DNA of 64,000 bases from Leptospira wolbachii serovar Codice str. CDC (lineage in GTDB: Bacteria; Spirochaetota; Leptospiria; Leptospirales; Leptospiraceae). A program made the position numbers and the translations under genes. A model generated the notes under the pieces. The model did not search any database. It saw nothing but the letters and a program-made list of their open reading frames with translations, and was not told the origin of the DNA. Shown piece after piece: positions 17,850 to 25,838 of the stretch. The stretch's first letter is position 1, and every line of letters begins with the position of its first letter. Location of the stretch: NCBI RefSeq assembly GCF_000332515.2, contig NZ_AOGZ02000008.1, positions 124,001 to 188,000 of the forward strand. Direction: 5' to 3'.

Positions 17850-18613
17850 GAATTATTCCAACGTTACTTTGGAAAGATTTGGGTCTGGTGAAGGGAGTTG
17901 GCTTTAATAGTTGGAGAAGAATTGGATCATTACTTCCTGCTATTAAAGTTTTTAATGCAAGAGATGTGGATGAGTTAATTCTAAATGATATCTCGGCAAG
18001 TGTCTCTGGCCAATCGCCCGACTTCGATACTTTAGAAGGTGTTTCTAATGAGTCTTATGTTCCGTTCACTGTAGGTGGCGGAATTCAATCTGTTGAAGAT
18101 ATAACGAAAGTTTTGCGTTATGGTGCAGATAAAGTTAGTATAAATTCTTCTGCATACACTAACCCTCGTATCATTGAAGAATCAGCTAAAAAATTTGGTT
18201 CTCAGTGTGTAGTCGCCTCGGTCGATGTAAAACATAGTCCTGATGGATATTTGTGCTATAGTCATTCTGGAACCAAAAATACTGATCGAAAAGTTATCGA
18301 TTGGGTTAAGGAATTGGAATCCAGGGGTGCAGGTGAGATCCTATTAACGTCTATTGACCGCGACGGTACAATGGAAGGTTACGATTTAGAGTTAATCAGT
18401 TTAGTTACATCTAATGTAAAGATTCCTGTCATTGCTTCTGGTGGTGCGGGTAGTTATCAAGATATGGTGGATGCTATAATAATTGGGAAAGCTTCTGCCG
18501 TTGCCGCCGCAAGTATATTTCAATTCACGGATCAAACACCAGCAGAGGCAAAGAAATATTTGTACAAAGCAGGTGTTTCCGTACGTAAAAACTTCGAAAT
18601 CGGAATTTCCTAA
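17837..18613 (+). CDS. hisF: HisF-like (beta/alpha)8 subunit, module 2
   Basis: 258 residues, normal HisF length. The barrel motifs are VRIIPTLLWKD, VPFTVGGGIQS, GADKVSINSSA, CVVASVDVKHS, GAGEILLTSIDRDGTMEGYDLE and VIASGGAGS. As in module 1, the first catalytic aspartate (residue 11) is leucine, while the second (VASVDV) is present. The parallel loss in both copies supports a shared non-histidine role in channelling ammonia to the sugar amidotransferase. It starts at ATG 17837 inside the end of hisH (13-base overlap). The next gene, pseG, begins 2 bases after its stop. Confidence 0.85.
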   Translation: MVKVRIIPTLLWKDLGLVKGVGFNSWRRIGSLLPAIKVFNARDVDELILNDISASVSGQSPDFDTLEGVSNESYVPFTVGGGIQSVEDITKVLRYGADKVSINSSAYTNPRIIEESAKKFGSQCVVASVDVKHSPDGYLCYSHSGTKNTDRKVIDWVKELESRGAGEILLTSIDRDGTMEGYDLELISLVTSNVKIPVIASGGAGSYQDMVDAIIIGKASAVAAASIFQFTDQTPAEAKKYLYKAGVSVRKNFEIGIS

Positions 18614-18615
18614 TA

Positions 18616-19500
18616 TTGATACTTATATTTACGGAAGCACTGGTCTCTACTGGGCTTGGACACTTAGGTCGCTGTACTGCTCTTGCAGAAAAATTAATAG
18701 AGAATGGAAAAAATGTTCGTTTGGTCGTCCATACTGATGAAAGTTTTCCGAATTGGGATTTTCCATGTAAAATTTTAAAGAAGGTTTGGACTAGTGAAAC
18801 AGATCTGAATGGTTTTCTTAAAAGCCTTCCTGATAAACGCCAGACTTTCTATGTAGATTCCTATTTAGCTCCTTTGAATATATATAATATTCTTAAGTCT
18901 TATTGTTTAGAGCTAATTTGTATAGATGATGACAATCGTCTCAAGTATCCGGCTGGATCGACAATCTTGAATCCAGGTTACCCTGGCCTCTTTTTAGGAT
19001 ATGATAAAGAAAAATATAAGATAGTTACCGGTAAGGACCAAGTCCTTTTGCGAAAACCATTCCGGAAAGTTCTACCCATTCAACAGAAAAAGAAACCGCC
19101 TGAAAAAATTCTAATTACTCTCGGTGGTTCGGATCCAAACAATTTTTCTTCGAAAATTTTAGAAATATTAGTTAATAAATTTTCCCAAATGGAAAAACAT
19201 TTTGTGATTGGTCCCGGCTTTGCAAATGCTCTTGAATTGAAAAATTTGGCAGATCAGAAAACATATTTCTATAAAAACTTAAATGCTGAAAAGATGTGTG
19301 AGCTAATGTTGAATGTCGATTTTGCTATCACTGCTGGCGGGCAAACAATGTATGAATTGGATGCCTGCAGTGTTCCGATGATTGTTATAGAAACCGCGGA
19401 AAATCAAAGAAATAACATTCGGGGATTTGTTGAATTTCAAGGAATTCAGGAGATTCAAAAAGAAAAATTAGATTCTATTGGAGAATATCTTTGCATCTGA
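18616..19500 (+). CDS. pseG: PseG: UDP-2,4-diacetamido-2,4,6-trideoxy-L-altropyranose hydrolase
   Basis: 294 residues, a GT-B-like fold close to MurG. The N-terminal GLGHLGRCTALAEKL carries the GxGHxxR signature of PseG. The C-terminal half has ILITLGGSDPNN and FAITAGGQTMYELDACSVP, which form the nucleotide-binding part. PseG removes UDP from the diacetamido sugar to give free 6-deoxy-AltdiNAc for PseI. The start is TTG, 2 bases after the upstream HisF-like stop. It is somewhat shorter than many PseG proteins, but all blocks are present. It overlaps pseH by 10 bases. The order pseG-pseH-pseI places it in the pseudaminic pathway. Confidence 0.86.
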   Translation: MILIFTEALVSTGLGHLGRCTALAEKLIENGKNVRLVVHTDESFPNWDFPCKILKKVWTSETDLNGFLKSLPDKRQTFYVDSYLAPLNIYNILKSYCLELICIDDDNRLKYPAGSTILNPGYPGLFLGYDKEKYKIVTGKDQVLLRKPFRKVLPIQQKKKPPEKILITLGGSDPNNFSSKILEILVNKFSQMEKHFVIGPGFANALELKNLADQKTYFYKNLNAEKMCELMLNVDFAITAGGQTMYELDACSVPMIVIETAENQRNNIRGFVEFQGIQEIQKEKLDSIGEYLCI

Positions 19501-19952
19501 GTGTTCGACGAGCGACAGAAGATGATTGTAAGCTTGTATTTGATTGGGCCAATGAACCAGAAGTGAGAAAGGCCTCATTTAACACCGAAAAAATCGAATG
19601 GTCCGACCATTCAAACTGGTACTTTCAAAAATTAAAAAATCCTAATTCGTTGATTTTAATTTTAGAGGTCGATGGTTTTCCTGCGGGGCAAATTCGTTTT
19701 GATCGGGATATAGAACAAAACTATTTTTTAATTAGTTTTCTATTGGATGCGAAGTTTCGAGGAATGTCGCTCGGAACAACTTTGATTTCGAAGGGTGTGG
19801 AATATTTATCATCAGCACAGAAGGGGTCTATTGTTTGTGTCGGTTTTGTAAAAAAAGAGAATGTTGCCTCTCAACGTGCATTTCAAAAAAATGAATTTCT
19901 TTTAGAGTCAGAGTCTAATGACAATTTAAAGTTTGTGAAAACAATAGAGTAA
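19491..19952 (+). CDS. pseH: PseH: GNAT N-acetyltransferase of pseudaminic acid synthesis
   Basis: 153 residues with a GNAT fold: an N-terminal RRATEDDCKLVFDWANEPEVRKASFNTE strand-helix and an acetyl-CoA loop AKFRGMSLGTTLI near residue 90. The W-A-N-E and R-x-x-S segments are typical of PseH. It acetylates the C4 amino group made by PseC, using acetyl-CoA. The start is TTG 19491, 10 bases inside pseG, with GGAG upstream; CTG 19497 is a less likely alternative. Its position between pseG and pseI is the best evidence for the specific name. Confidence 0.83.
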   Translation: MHLSVRRATEDDCKLVFDWANEPEVRKASFNTEKIEWSDHSNWYFQKLKNPNSLILILEVDGFPAGQIRFDRDIEQNYFLISFLLDAKFRGMSLGTTLISKGVEYLSSAQKGSIVCVGFVKKENVASQRAFQKNEFLLESESNDNLKFVKTIE

Positions 19953-19989
19953 TCCTCTTCGCATCATTTGTTCTTTTAAGGATAAAAAT

Positions 19990-21039
19990 ATGAATACTAT
20001 AACTATCGATAACCGAGAAATTAGTAACAGCCATCCCCCATATATCATCGCAGAATTATCTGCAAATCACAACGGTAAAATCGAACGAGCGTTAGAGACA
20101 ATTCGTCTCGCCAAAGAATCAGGGGCTGATGCCATTAAGATTCAAACCTATACGGCTGACACAATGACCATTGATTGCGATTTGGAAGATTTCCAAATTC
20201 ATGGTGGTTTGTGGGATGGATACAAATTGTATGATCTTTATAAATGGGCTGAAACGCCTTTTGAATGGCACAAAGAAATTTTTGATTACGCAAAGAAAAT
20301 AGGAATCACCTTATTTTGCACACCATTTGATGAAACGGCAGTAGATTTACTTGAAGGTTTAAATACTCCTGCGTATAAGGTGGCTTCTTTTGAAGCTACA
20401 GACCTTCCTCTCATTCGATACATAGCTTCCACAAAAAAACCTATGATCATGTCCACTGGAATGGCGAACTTGGCTGAGATTGAAGAAATGGTGGATGCAG
20501 CTAAGACTGCCGGTTGTAAGGATTTGATATTGTTACATTGTATCAGTAGTTATCCGGCTCCAGTGGACCAATCCAATCTGCTTACGATTCCGGATATGCG
20601 AAATAAGTTTGGAGTGCAAGTTGGATTATCTGATCATACAATTACCAATACTGCCTCAATCGCCTCCGTAGTCTTAGGTGCCACTGTCATTGAGAAACAT
20701 TTTATTTTGGATAGGGCAGAAAAAGGACCAGATTCCGAATTTTCCATTACACCTGAGGAGTTGAGATTACTTTGTCGTGATACAAAGGATGCTTGGCGTG
20801 CGTTAGGCCAAGCAGGGTATGAAAGAAAACCAGCCGAAGAGGCCAATGCCAAATTTAGACGATCTTTGTATTTTGTAGAAGATCTAAAAGCTGGGCAAGT
20901 AATAGAGCAAAAACATATCAGAAGGATTCGGCCCGGATTTGGGCTACCTCCCAAATTTGAAATGAATGTCATTGGGAAAAAAGTCAGTGTCGACATCGCA
21001 AGAGGAACGCCTGTTACCTGGGATTTGCTAAGGACTTGA
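19990..21039 (+). CDS. pseI: PseI: pseudaminic acid synthase
   Basis: 349 residues of the NeuB family. The N-terminal TIM barrel has YIIAELSANHNGKIERAL, IKIQTYTADTMT and CTPFDETAVDLLE. A C-terminal SAF antifreeze-like domain (about residues 285-349) contains RSLYFVEDLKAGQVI and GKKVSVDIARGTPVTWDLL. The enzyme condenses 6-deoxy-AltdiNAc with phosphoenolpyruvate to give pseudaminic acid. TADTMTID and WDGYKLYDLYKWAETPFEWH point to PseI rather than NeuB or LegI. It starts at ATG with AAGGAT upstream, 37 bases after pseH. Confidence 0.88.
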   Translation: MNTITIDNREISNSHPPYIIAELSANHNGKIERALETIRLAKESGADAIKIQTYTADTMTIDCDLEDFQIHGGLWDGYKLYDLYKWAETPFEWHKEIFDYAKKIGITLFCTPFDETAVDLLEGLNTPAYKVASFEATDLPLIRYIASTKKPMIMSTGMANLAEIEEMVDAAKTAGCKDLILLHCISSYPAPVDQSNLLTIPDMRNKFGVQVGLSDHTITNTASIASVVLGATVIEKHFILDRAEKGPDSEFSITPEELRLLCRDTKDAWRALGQAGYERKPAEEANAKFRRSLYFVEDLKAGQVIEQKHIRRIRPGFGLPPKFEMNVIGKKVSVDIARGTPVTWDLLRT

Positions 21040-21055
21040 TTATTTTGCAATTTTA

Positions 21056-22810
21056 ATGAGTAAAAAAGTATTAATAACAACAGCCTTGGAGAGTACTTGG
21101 TTTAGTGAATCTTCTGTGGTCTTTCTCGGAGAGTGGTGTAAATTATATCATCGAAAGCGTGAGTGGGAAAAATTAGATTTTGAGGTTATTCCTTATCATT
21201 GGAGAGATAGGTCTAAGCTAGGAATAGATCACGATTATTTAAAAGAGTTCTATGAGAGAATCTTAATTGCTTTGGTTCAAAAATTAAACATTTGGCATGG
21301 ACTAGAAGAAGAAGAAAAATTTTGGCGTATTCTGATTGGTCCTTGGTTATTGACATATGTTTCTGTCATTTGGGACCGTTGGGAAAATTTGCGCATAGCT
21401 TTTCAAAAAGAAGATAGCTATCATACTGCTGTGAGTTTAAATTCTTTGAATTTCGCCGAACCGAGCGACTATTCAGAGTTTTTACAGTTTATCGGAAGCG
21501 ATCTTTGGAATTTCCGTAAATATCAAGAAATACTTTTGTTTCAATATAAAGAAAAAATTAATCCTTTGTCGATAGAAGAATTATTTGTATTTCAAGAGCA
21601 ATCATATCGAGAATTAAAGAAAGTCGGATTAAAGCAGAAGCTAGTAAACCTGGTTGATAAAATAGGATCCTTATTCGATTCGAAAACTAAGAAAGTCCTG
21701 TTTTTTCATTCTTATTTTAACAGAAAAAATTTTTACCTTTTGAATTTTTTTCTCAACCAATTGCCACGTTCTTATGCCAGCGAATTTGAATTTGAGATTG
21801 GCGCTCATGAGAAGTCTTTGTTTAGGTTAGAGAGTATTCCTTTTGATCCGAAGAATTCATTTGAAGATTTCGTTTTGTATGATATTCTTAAAGAAATTCC
21901 TCAATCTTATTTGGAATCATTTTCGGATTTGTACTATGCTGTGAGGAAAATCAAGTACCAGCCTAAAATTATTTTTACTGCCAATGCTCATTTTTGGCAT
22001 GAACCTTTCAAACTGTGGATGGCACAGGCTAGCAAAGAAAATACGAAGTTGGTAATTTCTTCGCATGGAGGATCAATCCCACCGAAAATGTCTATGTTTA
22101 ATCACGAGGAAGACATTTCGAATTGTATGGTTACTTGGTTTAAAGCAGCAAACCTGAAACAAAGACAATTGCCGCCTAGTAAGATTATCGAAAAAAGAAT
22201 TTCGAGACGTGGACGATACTGCACTATGATAGGGATGGAGTTGCTTCGTTATGCTTACCGAGCAGAAGCGGCTCCGATGTCGAGCCTTGTGATAGATCAT
22301 TTTGATGATACTGTGACTTTTTGTAACTCGTTAAGTGATACTGTGAGTAAGGATTTACAGATTTGGCCCTACCCAAATCAGGGTTGGGATACGAAAAATC
22401 GTTATACCGATATATTTGGCAGGGAAAAAATTTCTTTAAGTAAATCATATCAACATATCTATTCTGATTCTCGATTTATCGTTTGCACTTACCCGCAAAC
22501 AACTTTTTCAGAGGCGATGGCATCTGGCAGGCCAACAATACTGCTTTTAATGGATTTTTTCGAAACTGATCCGGTTGCTGATGAATTGCTAGAAATTTTG
22601 AAATTGAATAAAATCATTTTTACTGATCCAATTTTGGCCGCCAATCATGTATCCTCCGTTTGGGACGATCTTGATAGCTGGTGGGAAAGCGATTCAGTTA
22701 AAATAGCGCGCGAGAAATTTAATGAAGTTGCGTTGGGTGGTCTCTCAAATAATTGGTTATTCCGTTGGAGTAAGTTTTTTAATCAGCTAATTATAGAAAG
22801 TAAAAGTTAG
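21056..22810 (+). CDS. LIC12162-family putative surface-carbohydrate transferase
   Basis: 584 residues. The opening KVLITTALESTWFSESSVVFLGEWC is what I know as the start of the LIC12162 family of leptospiral O-antigen loci. A C-terminal GT-B-like half has VICTYPQTTFSEAMASGRPTILL, which resembles the nucleotide-sugar region of Kdo/sialate-type transferases, and a central SSHGGSIPPKMSMFNHEE segment. Its position directly after pseI, 16 bases downstream, makes it the best candidate for the pseudaminic acid transferase, but the family has no assigned reaction that I know of. It has no obvious signal or membrane segment, so it is probably cytoplasmic or peripheral. Confidence 0.72.
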   Translation: MSKKVLITTALESTWFSESSVVFLGEWCKLYHRKREWEKLDFEVIPYHWRDRSKLGIDHDYLKEFYERILIALVQKLNIWHGLEEEEKFWRILIGPWLLTYVSVIWDRWENLRIAFQKEDSYHTAVSLNSLNFAEPSDYSEFLQFIGSDLWNFRKYQEILLFQYKEKINPLSIEELFVFQEQSYRELKKVGLKQKLVNLVDKIGSLFDSKTKKVLFFHSYFNRKNFYLLNFFLNQLPRSYASEFEFEIGAHEKSLFRLESIPFDPKNSFEDFVLYDILKEIPQSYLESFSDLYYAVRKIKYQPKIIFTANAHFWHEPFKLWMAQASKENTKLVISSHGGSIPPKMSMFNHEEDISNCMVTWFKAANLKQRQLPPSKIIEKRISRRGRYCTMIGMELLRYAYRAEAAPMSSLVIDHFDDTVTFCNSLSDTVSKDLQIWPYPNQGWDTKNRYTDIFGREKISLSKSYQHIYSDSRFIVCTYPQTTFSEAMASGRPTILLLMDFFETDPVADELLEILKLNKIIFTDPILAANHVSSVWDDLDSWWESDSVKIAREKFNEVALGGLSNNWLFRWSKFFNQLIIESKS

Positions 22811-22812
22811 TA

Positions 22813-23478
22813 TTGCCAGTGGGAAATCCGACATTATTTAAGTTTAGTGTAAAATCTATTTTAGAGAAAATTGAATCTTATTTGATTCAATATGATAAGG
22901 AAGAGAAAATTCATATTCTGCTTTCCGGTGGAAATACGCCGCTTCCCATTTACAGAAAATTTGCAGATTTGAATGTTCCTTGGACAAAAGTTAATTTTTG
23001 GTTAGCTGATGAGCGATCTTATCCCAAGGGCCATTCGGATCGAAATGAAACGATGGTCAAAGAAGCTTTGGGATCTAGTATATTAAAGTTGTCAAAATTT
23101 CATTCTTTCTCTTCGGACAATCCAGAAGAAATGTTCAAAGAATATGAAACACACCTAATGGATGTTTCTATGTTTCATTTAGCAATTCTAGGTATTGGTG
23201 AAGATGGACATACGGCAAGTTTATTTCCTGGAAATGATTTAGGAGAATCTGAATCGGCACCAAATGCAATACCTGTTTTTAATTCTCCGAAACCACCTTC
23301 TAGTAGAGTATCTCTTTCCATTAAAAGAATCAATCAATCCGATCATATTTTGTTTCTAGTTTCAGGGGACACAAAACAAAGAATTGTGGATAGAGTTCTA
23401 AAGGGAGATGATCTTCCTGCAACAAAAGTGAAAGGATTGAAAACCACAGAATTATTTTATTTAACGGAAAATCAATGA
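22813..23478 (+). CDS. 6-phosphogluconolactonase / glucosamine-6-phosphate isomerase family protein
   Basis: 221 residues. Family motifs are LLSGGNTPLPIYRKF near residue 35, VNFWLADERSYPKGHSDRNE near residue 65 and LGIGEDGHTASLFPG near residue 130. The known enzyme hydrolyses 6-phosphoglucono-lactone in the pentose phosphate path. In a carbohydrate locus such a protein may instead handle a sugar phosphate that is precursor of an unusual unit. The start is TTG 22813, 2 bases after the upstream stop. The end overlaps the next SDR by 4 bases (ATGA), so it belongs to the following cassette. Confidence 0.78.
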   Translation: MPVGNPTLFKFSVKSILEKIESYLIQYDKEEKIHILLSGGNTPLPIYRKFADLNVPWTKVNFWLADERSYPKGHSDRNETMVKEALGSSILKLSKFHSFSSDNPEEMFKEYETHLMDVSMFHLAILGIGEDGHTASLFPGNDLGESESAPNAIPVFNSPKPPSSRVSLSIKRINQSDHILFLVSGDTKQRIVDRVLKGDDLPATKVKGLKTTELFYLTENQ

Positions 23479-24347
23479 AGGTATTAGTATTTGGTGGGTC
23501 AGGTTTTCTTGGATCTCATGTAGCAGATGCATTGAGCGATGCAAGTCATGAAGTAACTATTTTTGATTTGTTAAAATCTCCTTGGTTGCGTTCGGATCAA
23601 AAGTTTGTTTCTGGCGATCTATTGGATGAAAAGATTGTTTCCGAAATAGTAGCTGGATTTGATATCGTTTACAATTTTGCAGCACTTGCTGATTTAAACC
23701 AAGCTTTAGATAAACCAGTGGATACAATTCGTATCAATGTACTAGGAAATACGTACATTTTGGAAGCTTGTAGAAAACATAAGATCAAACGCTTCCTATA
23801 CGCAAGTACAGTGTATGTATATAGCCGTGAAGGTGGTTTCTACAGGTGTAGCAAACAAGCATCAGAAAGTTATATTGAGGAATATCAAAAGTGTTTTGGT
23901 TTGGATTTTACGATTCTAAGGTATGGGTCCTTGTATGGACCAAGGTCTGATGATTCAAATGGGCTTTATCGTATTGTAAAATCTGCTTTAGAAACAGGGC
24001 GGATTACATATGAGGGGAGTGCTGACAGTTTAAGAGAATACATCCATGTGGAGGACGCAGCTCGGGCAAGTGTCGTCGCAATGGGGGATGAGTTTAAAAA
24101 CCAAAGTGTTGTTTTAACTGGGCAAGAACCTATGAGAGTTATCGAGCTACTTAAGATGCTCGCAGAAATCCTAGGAAGGCCCGATTCAGTAGAATTTTTA
24201 GAAGGTGATCAAGTAGGGCATTATGTGAGAACACCTTATGCTTACCAACCAAAGTTAGGAAGAAAATACATTCCTCCTATGCATGTGGATCTTGGTCAGG
24301 GGTTATTGCAATTGATTGATGAAATCAAGAATATCACAAATAAGTAG
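23475..24347 (+). CDS. NAD-dependent epimerase/dehydratase (SDR)
   Basis: 290 residues. The Rossmann motif is GGSGFLGSHV at the N-terminus. The catalytic Y-x3-K is present as YRCSK (Tyr123, Lys127), with the Ser/Thr block ASTVYVYS upstream. RYGSLYGPRSDDSNG and SLREYIHVEDAARA are typical of extended SDRs acting on nucleotide sugars. The substrate is unknown. It overlaps the 6-phosphogluconolactonase-like gene by 4 bases, which links it functionally to that cassette, and it is followed after 12 bases by an FkbM methyltransferase. Of the unassigned SDRs in the window this one has a complete active site. Confidence 0.8.
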   Translation: MKVLVFGGSGFLGSHVADALSDASHEVTIFDLLKSPWLRSDQKFVSGDLLDEKIVSEIVAGFDIVYNFAALADLNQALDKPVDTIRINVLGNTYILEACRKHKIKRFLYASTVYVYSREGGFYRCSKQASESYIEEYQKCFGLDFTILRYGSLYGPRSDDSNGLYRIVKSALETGRITYEGSADSLREYIHVEDAARASVVAMGDEFKNQSVVLTGQEPMRVIELLKMLAEILGRPDSVEFLEGDQVGHYVRTPYAYQPKLGRKYIPPMHVDLGQGLLQLIDEIKNITNK

Positions 24348-24359
24348 AGTGGGTGAAAA

Positions 24360-25199
24360 GTGAAGAAAGCTATATTAAGATTGTTAAAGAAAGTTTTTAA
24401 GTTAATTTATAATGTCCTAATTCGAATTAGGATCGGTAGAGAGTTTTTCGATATTATTTTGAGAAATTCTTGGCAAGAAGTTTTGCGAGTTAATCACAAT
24501 GGATTGGATTTACAATTTGTTGTCCCAAATTCTCTCAATAGATTCCGCGCACTTACATTTTCTACCAAAGAACCTGAAACATTGGAGTGGATCGACGGAT
24601 TAGCACAAGGTTCTGTATTTTGGGATATTGGGGCTAACGTAGGTCTTTATTCTTGTTATGCAGCAAAAGCAAGAAATTGTAAAGTCTTTGCATTTGAACC
24701 GTCTGTCTTTAATTTAGAATTATTATCTAGGAATATCTTTAACAACGATTTATCAGATAAAATTGTAGTTTTACCGATCCCGTTATCGGATAGGCTTTCT
24801 ATTAGTAAATTAAATATGACTAGTACTGATTGGGGGGGGGCACTTTCTACATTTGGAAAAGACTACGGTCATGATGGAAAGGCGCTAAAGAAGGCATTTG
24901 AATATCAACTTGTTGGACTATCCATTGATGAGGTCATCGAATATCTAAAAATCCCTGCACCTGATTATATTAAAATGGATGTTGATGGAATTGAACAATT
25001 GATTCTTGCTGGAGCCAAGGCTACTTTAAAAAAAGTAAAAAGCATTAGTATTGAAATTAATGAAGATTTTACCGAGCAGCATCGCAATTCTGAAAAACTA
25101 TTAGTTTCTGCTGGATTAAAATTTAAGGAGAAACGACATGCAGAAATGTTTAATGATAGTGTTTTTAAAAATACGTATAACCAGGTATGGGTTAGATAG
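24360..25199 (+). CDS. FkbM-family methyltransferase carrying a G9 tract
   Basis: 279 residues. After an N-terminal basic and hydrophobic stretch (about 1-30) comes the FkbM-type SAM core: FWDIGANVGLYSCYAA, FAFEPSVFNLELL and YIKMDVDGIEQLILAGA. The family O-methylates sugars and other hydroxyls. Its coding sequence holds an uninterrupted run of nine G (24832-24840, residues 158-161), striking in so AT-rich a gene and placed between motifs, so slippage would shift the frame and inactivate it. The start is GTG 24360. The HAD gene follows in the same frame directly after the TAG stop at 25197-25199, with no ordinary start codon between, so expression of the two may be linked. Confidence 0.8.
   Translation: MKKAILRLLKKVFKLIYNVLIRIRIGREFFDIILRNSWQEVLRVNHNGLDLQFVVPNSLNRFRALTFSTKEPETLEWIDGLAQGSVFWDIGANVGLYSCYAAKARNCKVFAFEPSVFNLELLSRNIFNNDLSDKIVVLPIPLSDRLSISKLNMTSTDWGGALSTFGKDYGHDGKALKKAFEYQLVGLSIDEVIEYLKIPAPDYIKMDVDGIEQLILAGAKATLKKVKSISIEINEDFTEQHRNSEKLLVSAGLKFKEKRHAEMFNDSVFKNTYNQVWVR
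24832..24840 (+). repeat. G9 homopolymer in coding sequence
   Basis: Nine consecutive G within the FkbM methyltransferase gene. In an AT-rich genome long G tracts are rare, and tracts of this size are common slippage sites in surface-carbohydrate genes of other bacteria. It is a candidate contingency (phase-variable) site. Confidence 0.9.
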
Positions 25200-25838
25200 A
25201 TTATAAATTCATTAAAAAAATTCAAACTCATCTTTTGGGATTTTGATGGAGTCATTAAAGATTCGGTCGATGTAAAAACAGATGCTTATCTTGCTTTGTT
25301 TCCTAAGGCACCCAAAAATATTTTAGAGAAAATTAAATCACACCATCTAGAATATGGAGGGATCTCTCGGTTGGAGAAAATTCCGCTCTATTTGGATTGG
25401 GTTGGTATACATCCAACGGAGCAGGTGATCAGTCAATATCTAGATCAGTTTGCAAATTTAGTGGTTCAAAAAGTAATTTCTTCTCCTTGGGTTCCTGGGG
25501 TAGAACAATTGTTAAATCAAAAACGAAATCATCAAAAGTTTGTTATTGTTACCGGAACACCACAAAAAGAAATCGAAGAAATTTTGCTTCAATTGAAAAT
25601 CGTCTCACTCTTTGATCATATTTTTGGTGCGCCCACGAAAAAACCGAATGCAATCCAGTGGACATTACAAAACCACGATATCATAAAAGAAGATTCTATT
25701 TTGATCGGGGATAGTAAAACTGATTGGTTGGCTGCTAACGAAACGGGAATCCAGTTTATCCTTCGGGAAACAGATAATAGTGATTTTTCAGTTCAGTATT
25801 CAGGAAATAAATTAAAGGATTTTATAGGATTTATATGA
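25200..25838 (+). CDS. HAD-superfamily phosphatase, start codon unclear
   Basis: About 212 residues if read from the end of the FkbM gene. HAD motif I is FWDFDGV (Asp14 and Asp16), motif II VTGTPQKE, and motif III/IV ILIGDSKTDWLAANE. These fit a phosphoglycolate-type or sugar-phosphate phosphatase. The frame begins immediately after the TAG stop (25197-25199) of the FkbM gene and offers no ATG, GTG, TTG or CTG before motif I; only ATT 25200 and ATA 25203 are available. The first TTG (25296) would delete the catalytic aspartates. It either starts at ATT, was damaged, or is made by readthrough of the TAG. The 3' end overlaps the cytidylyltransferase by 4 bases. Confidence 0.65.
   Translation: MINSLKKFKLIFWDFDGVIKDSVDVKTDAYLALFPKAPKNILEKIKSHHLEYGGISRLEKIPLYLDWVGIHPTEQVISQYLDQFANLVVQKVISSPWVPGVEQLLNQKRNHQKFVIVTGTPQKEIEEILLQLKIVSLFDHIFGAPTKKPNAIQWTLQNHDIIKEDSILIGDSKTDWLAANETGIQFILRETDNSDFSVQYSGNKLKDFIGFI

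Noticed and set aside
13252..18613. hisH/hisF copies as part of histidine biosynthesis
   Set aside because: No other his gene is near, both HisF copies lack the first catalytic aspartate, and both pairs are coupled to sugar amidotransferases.
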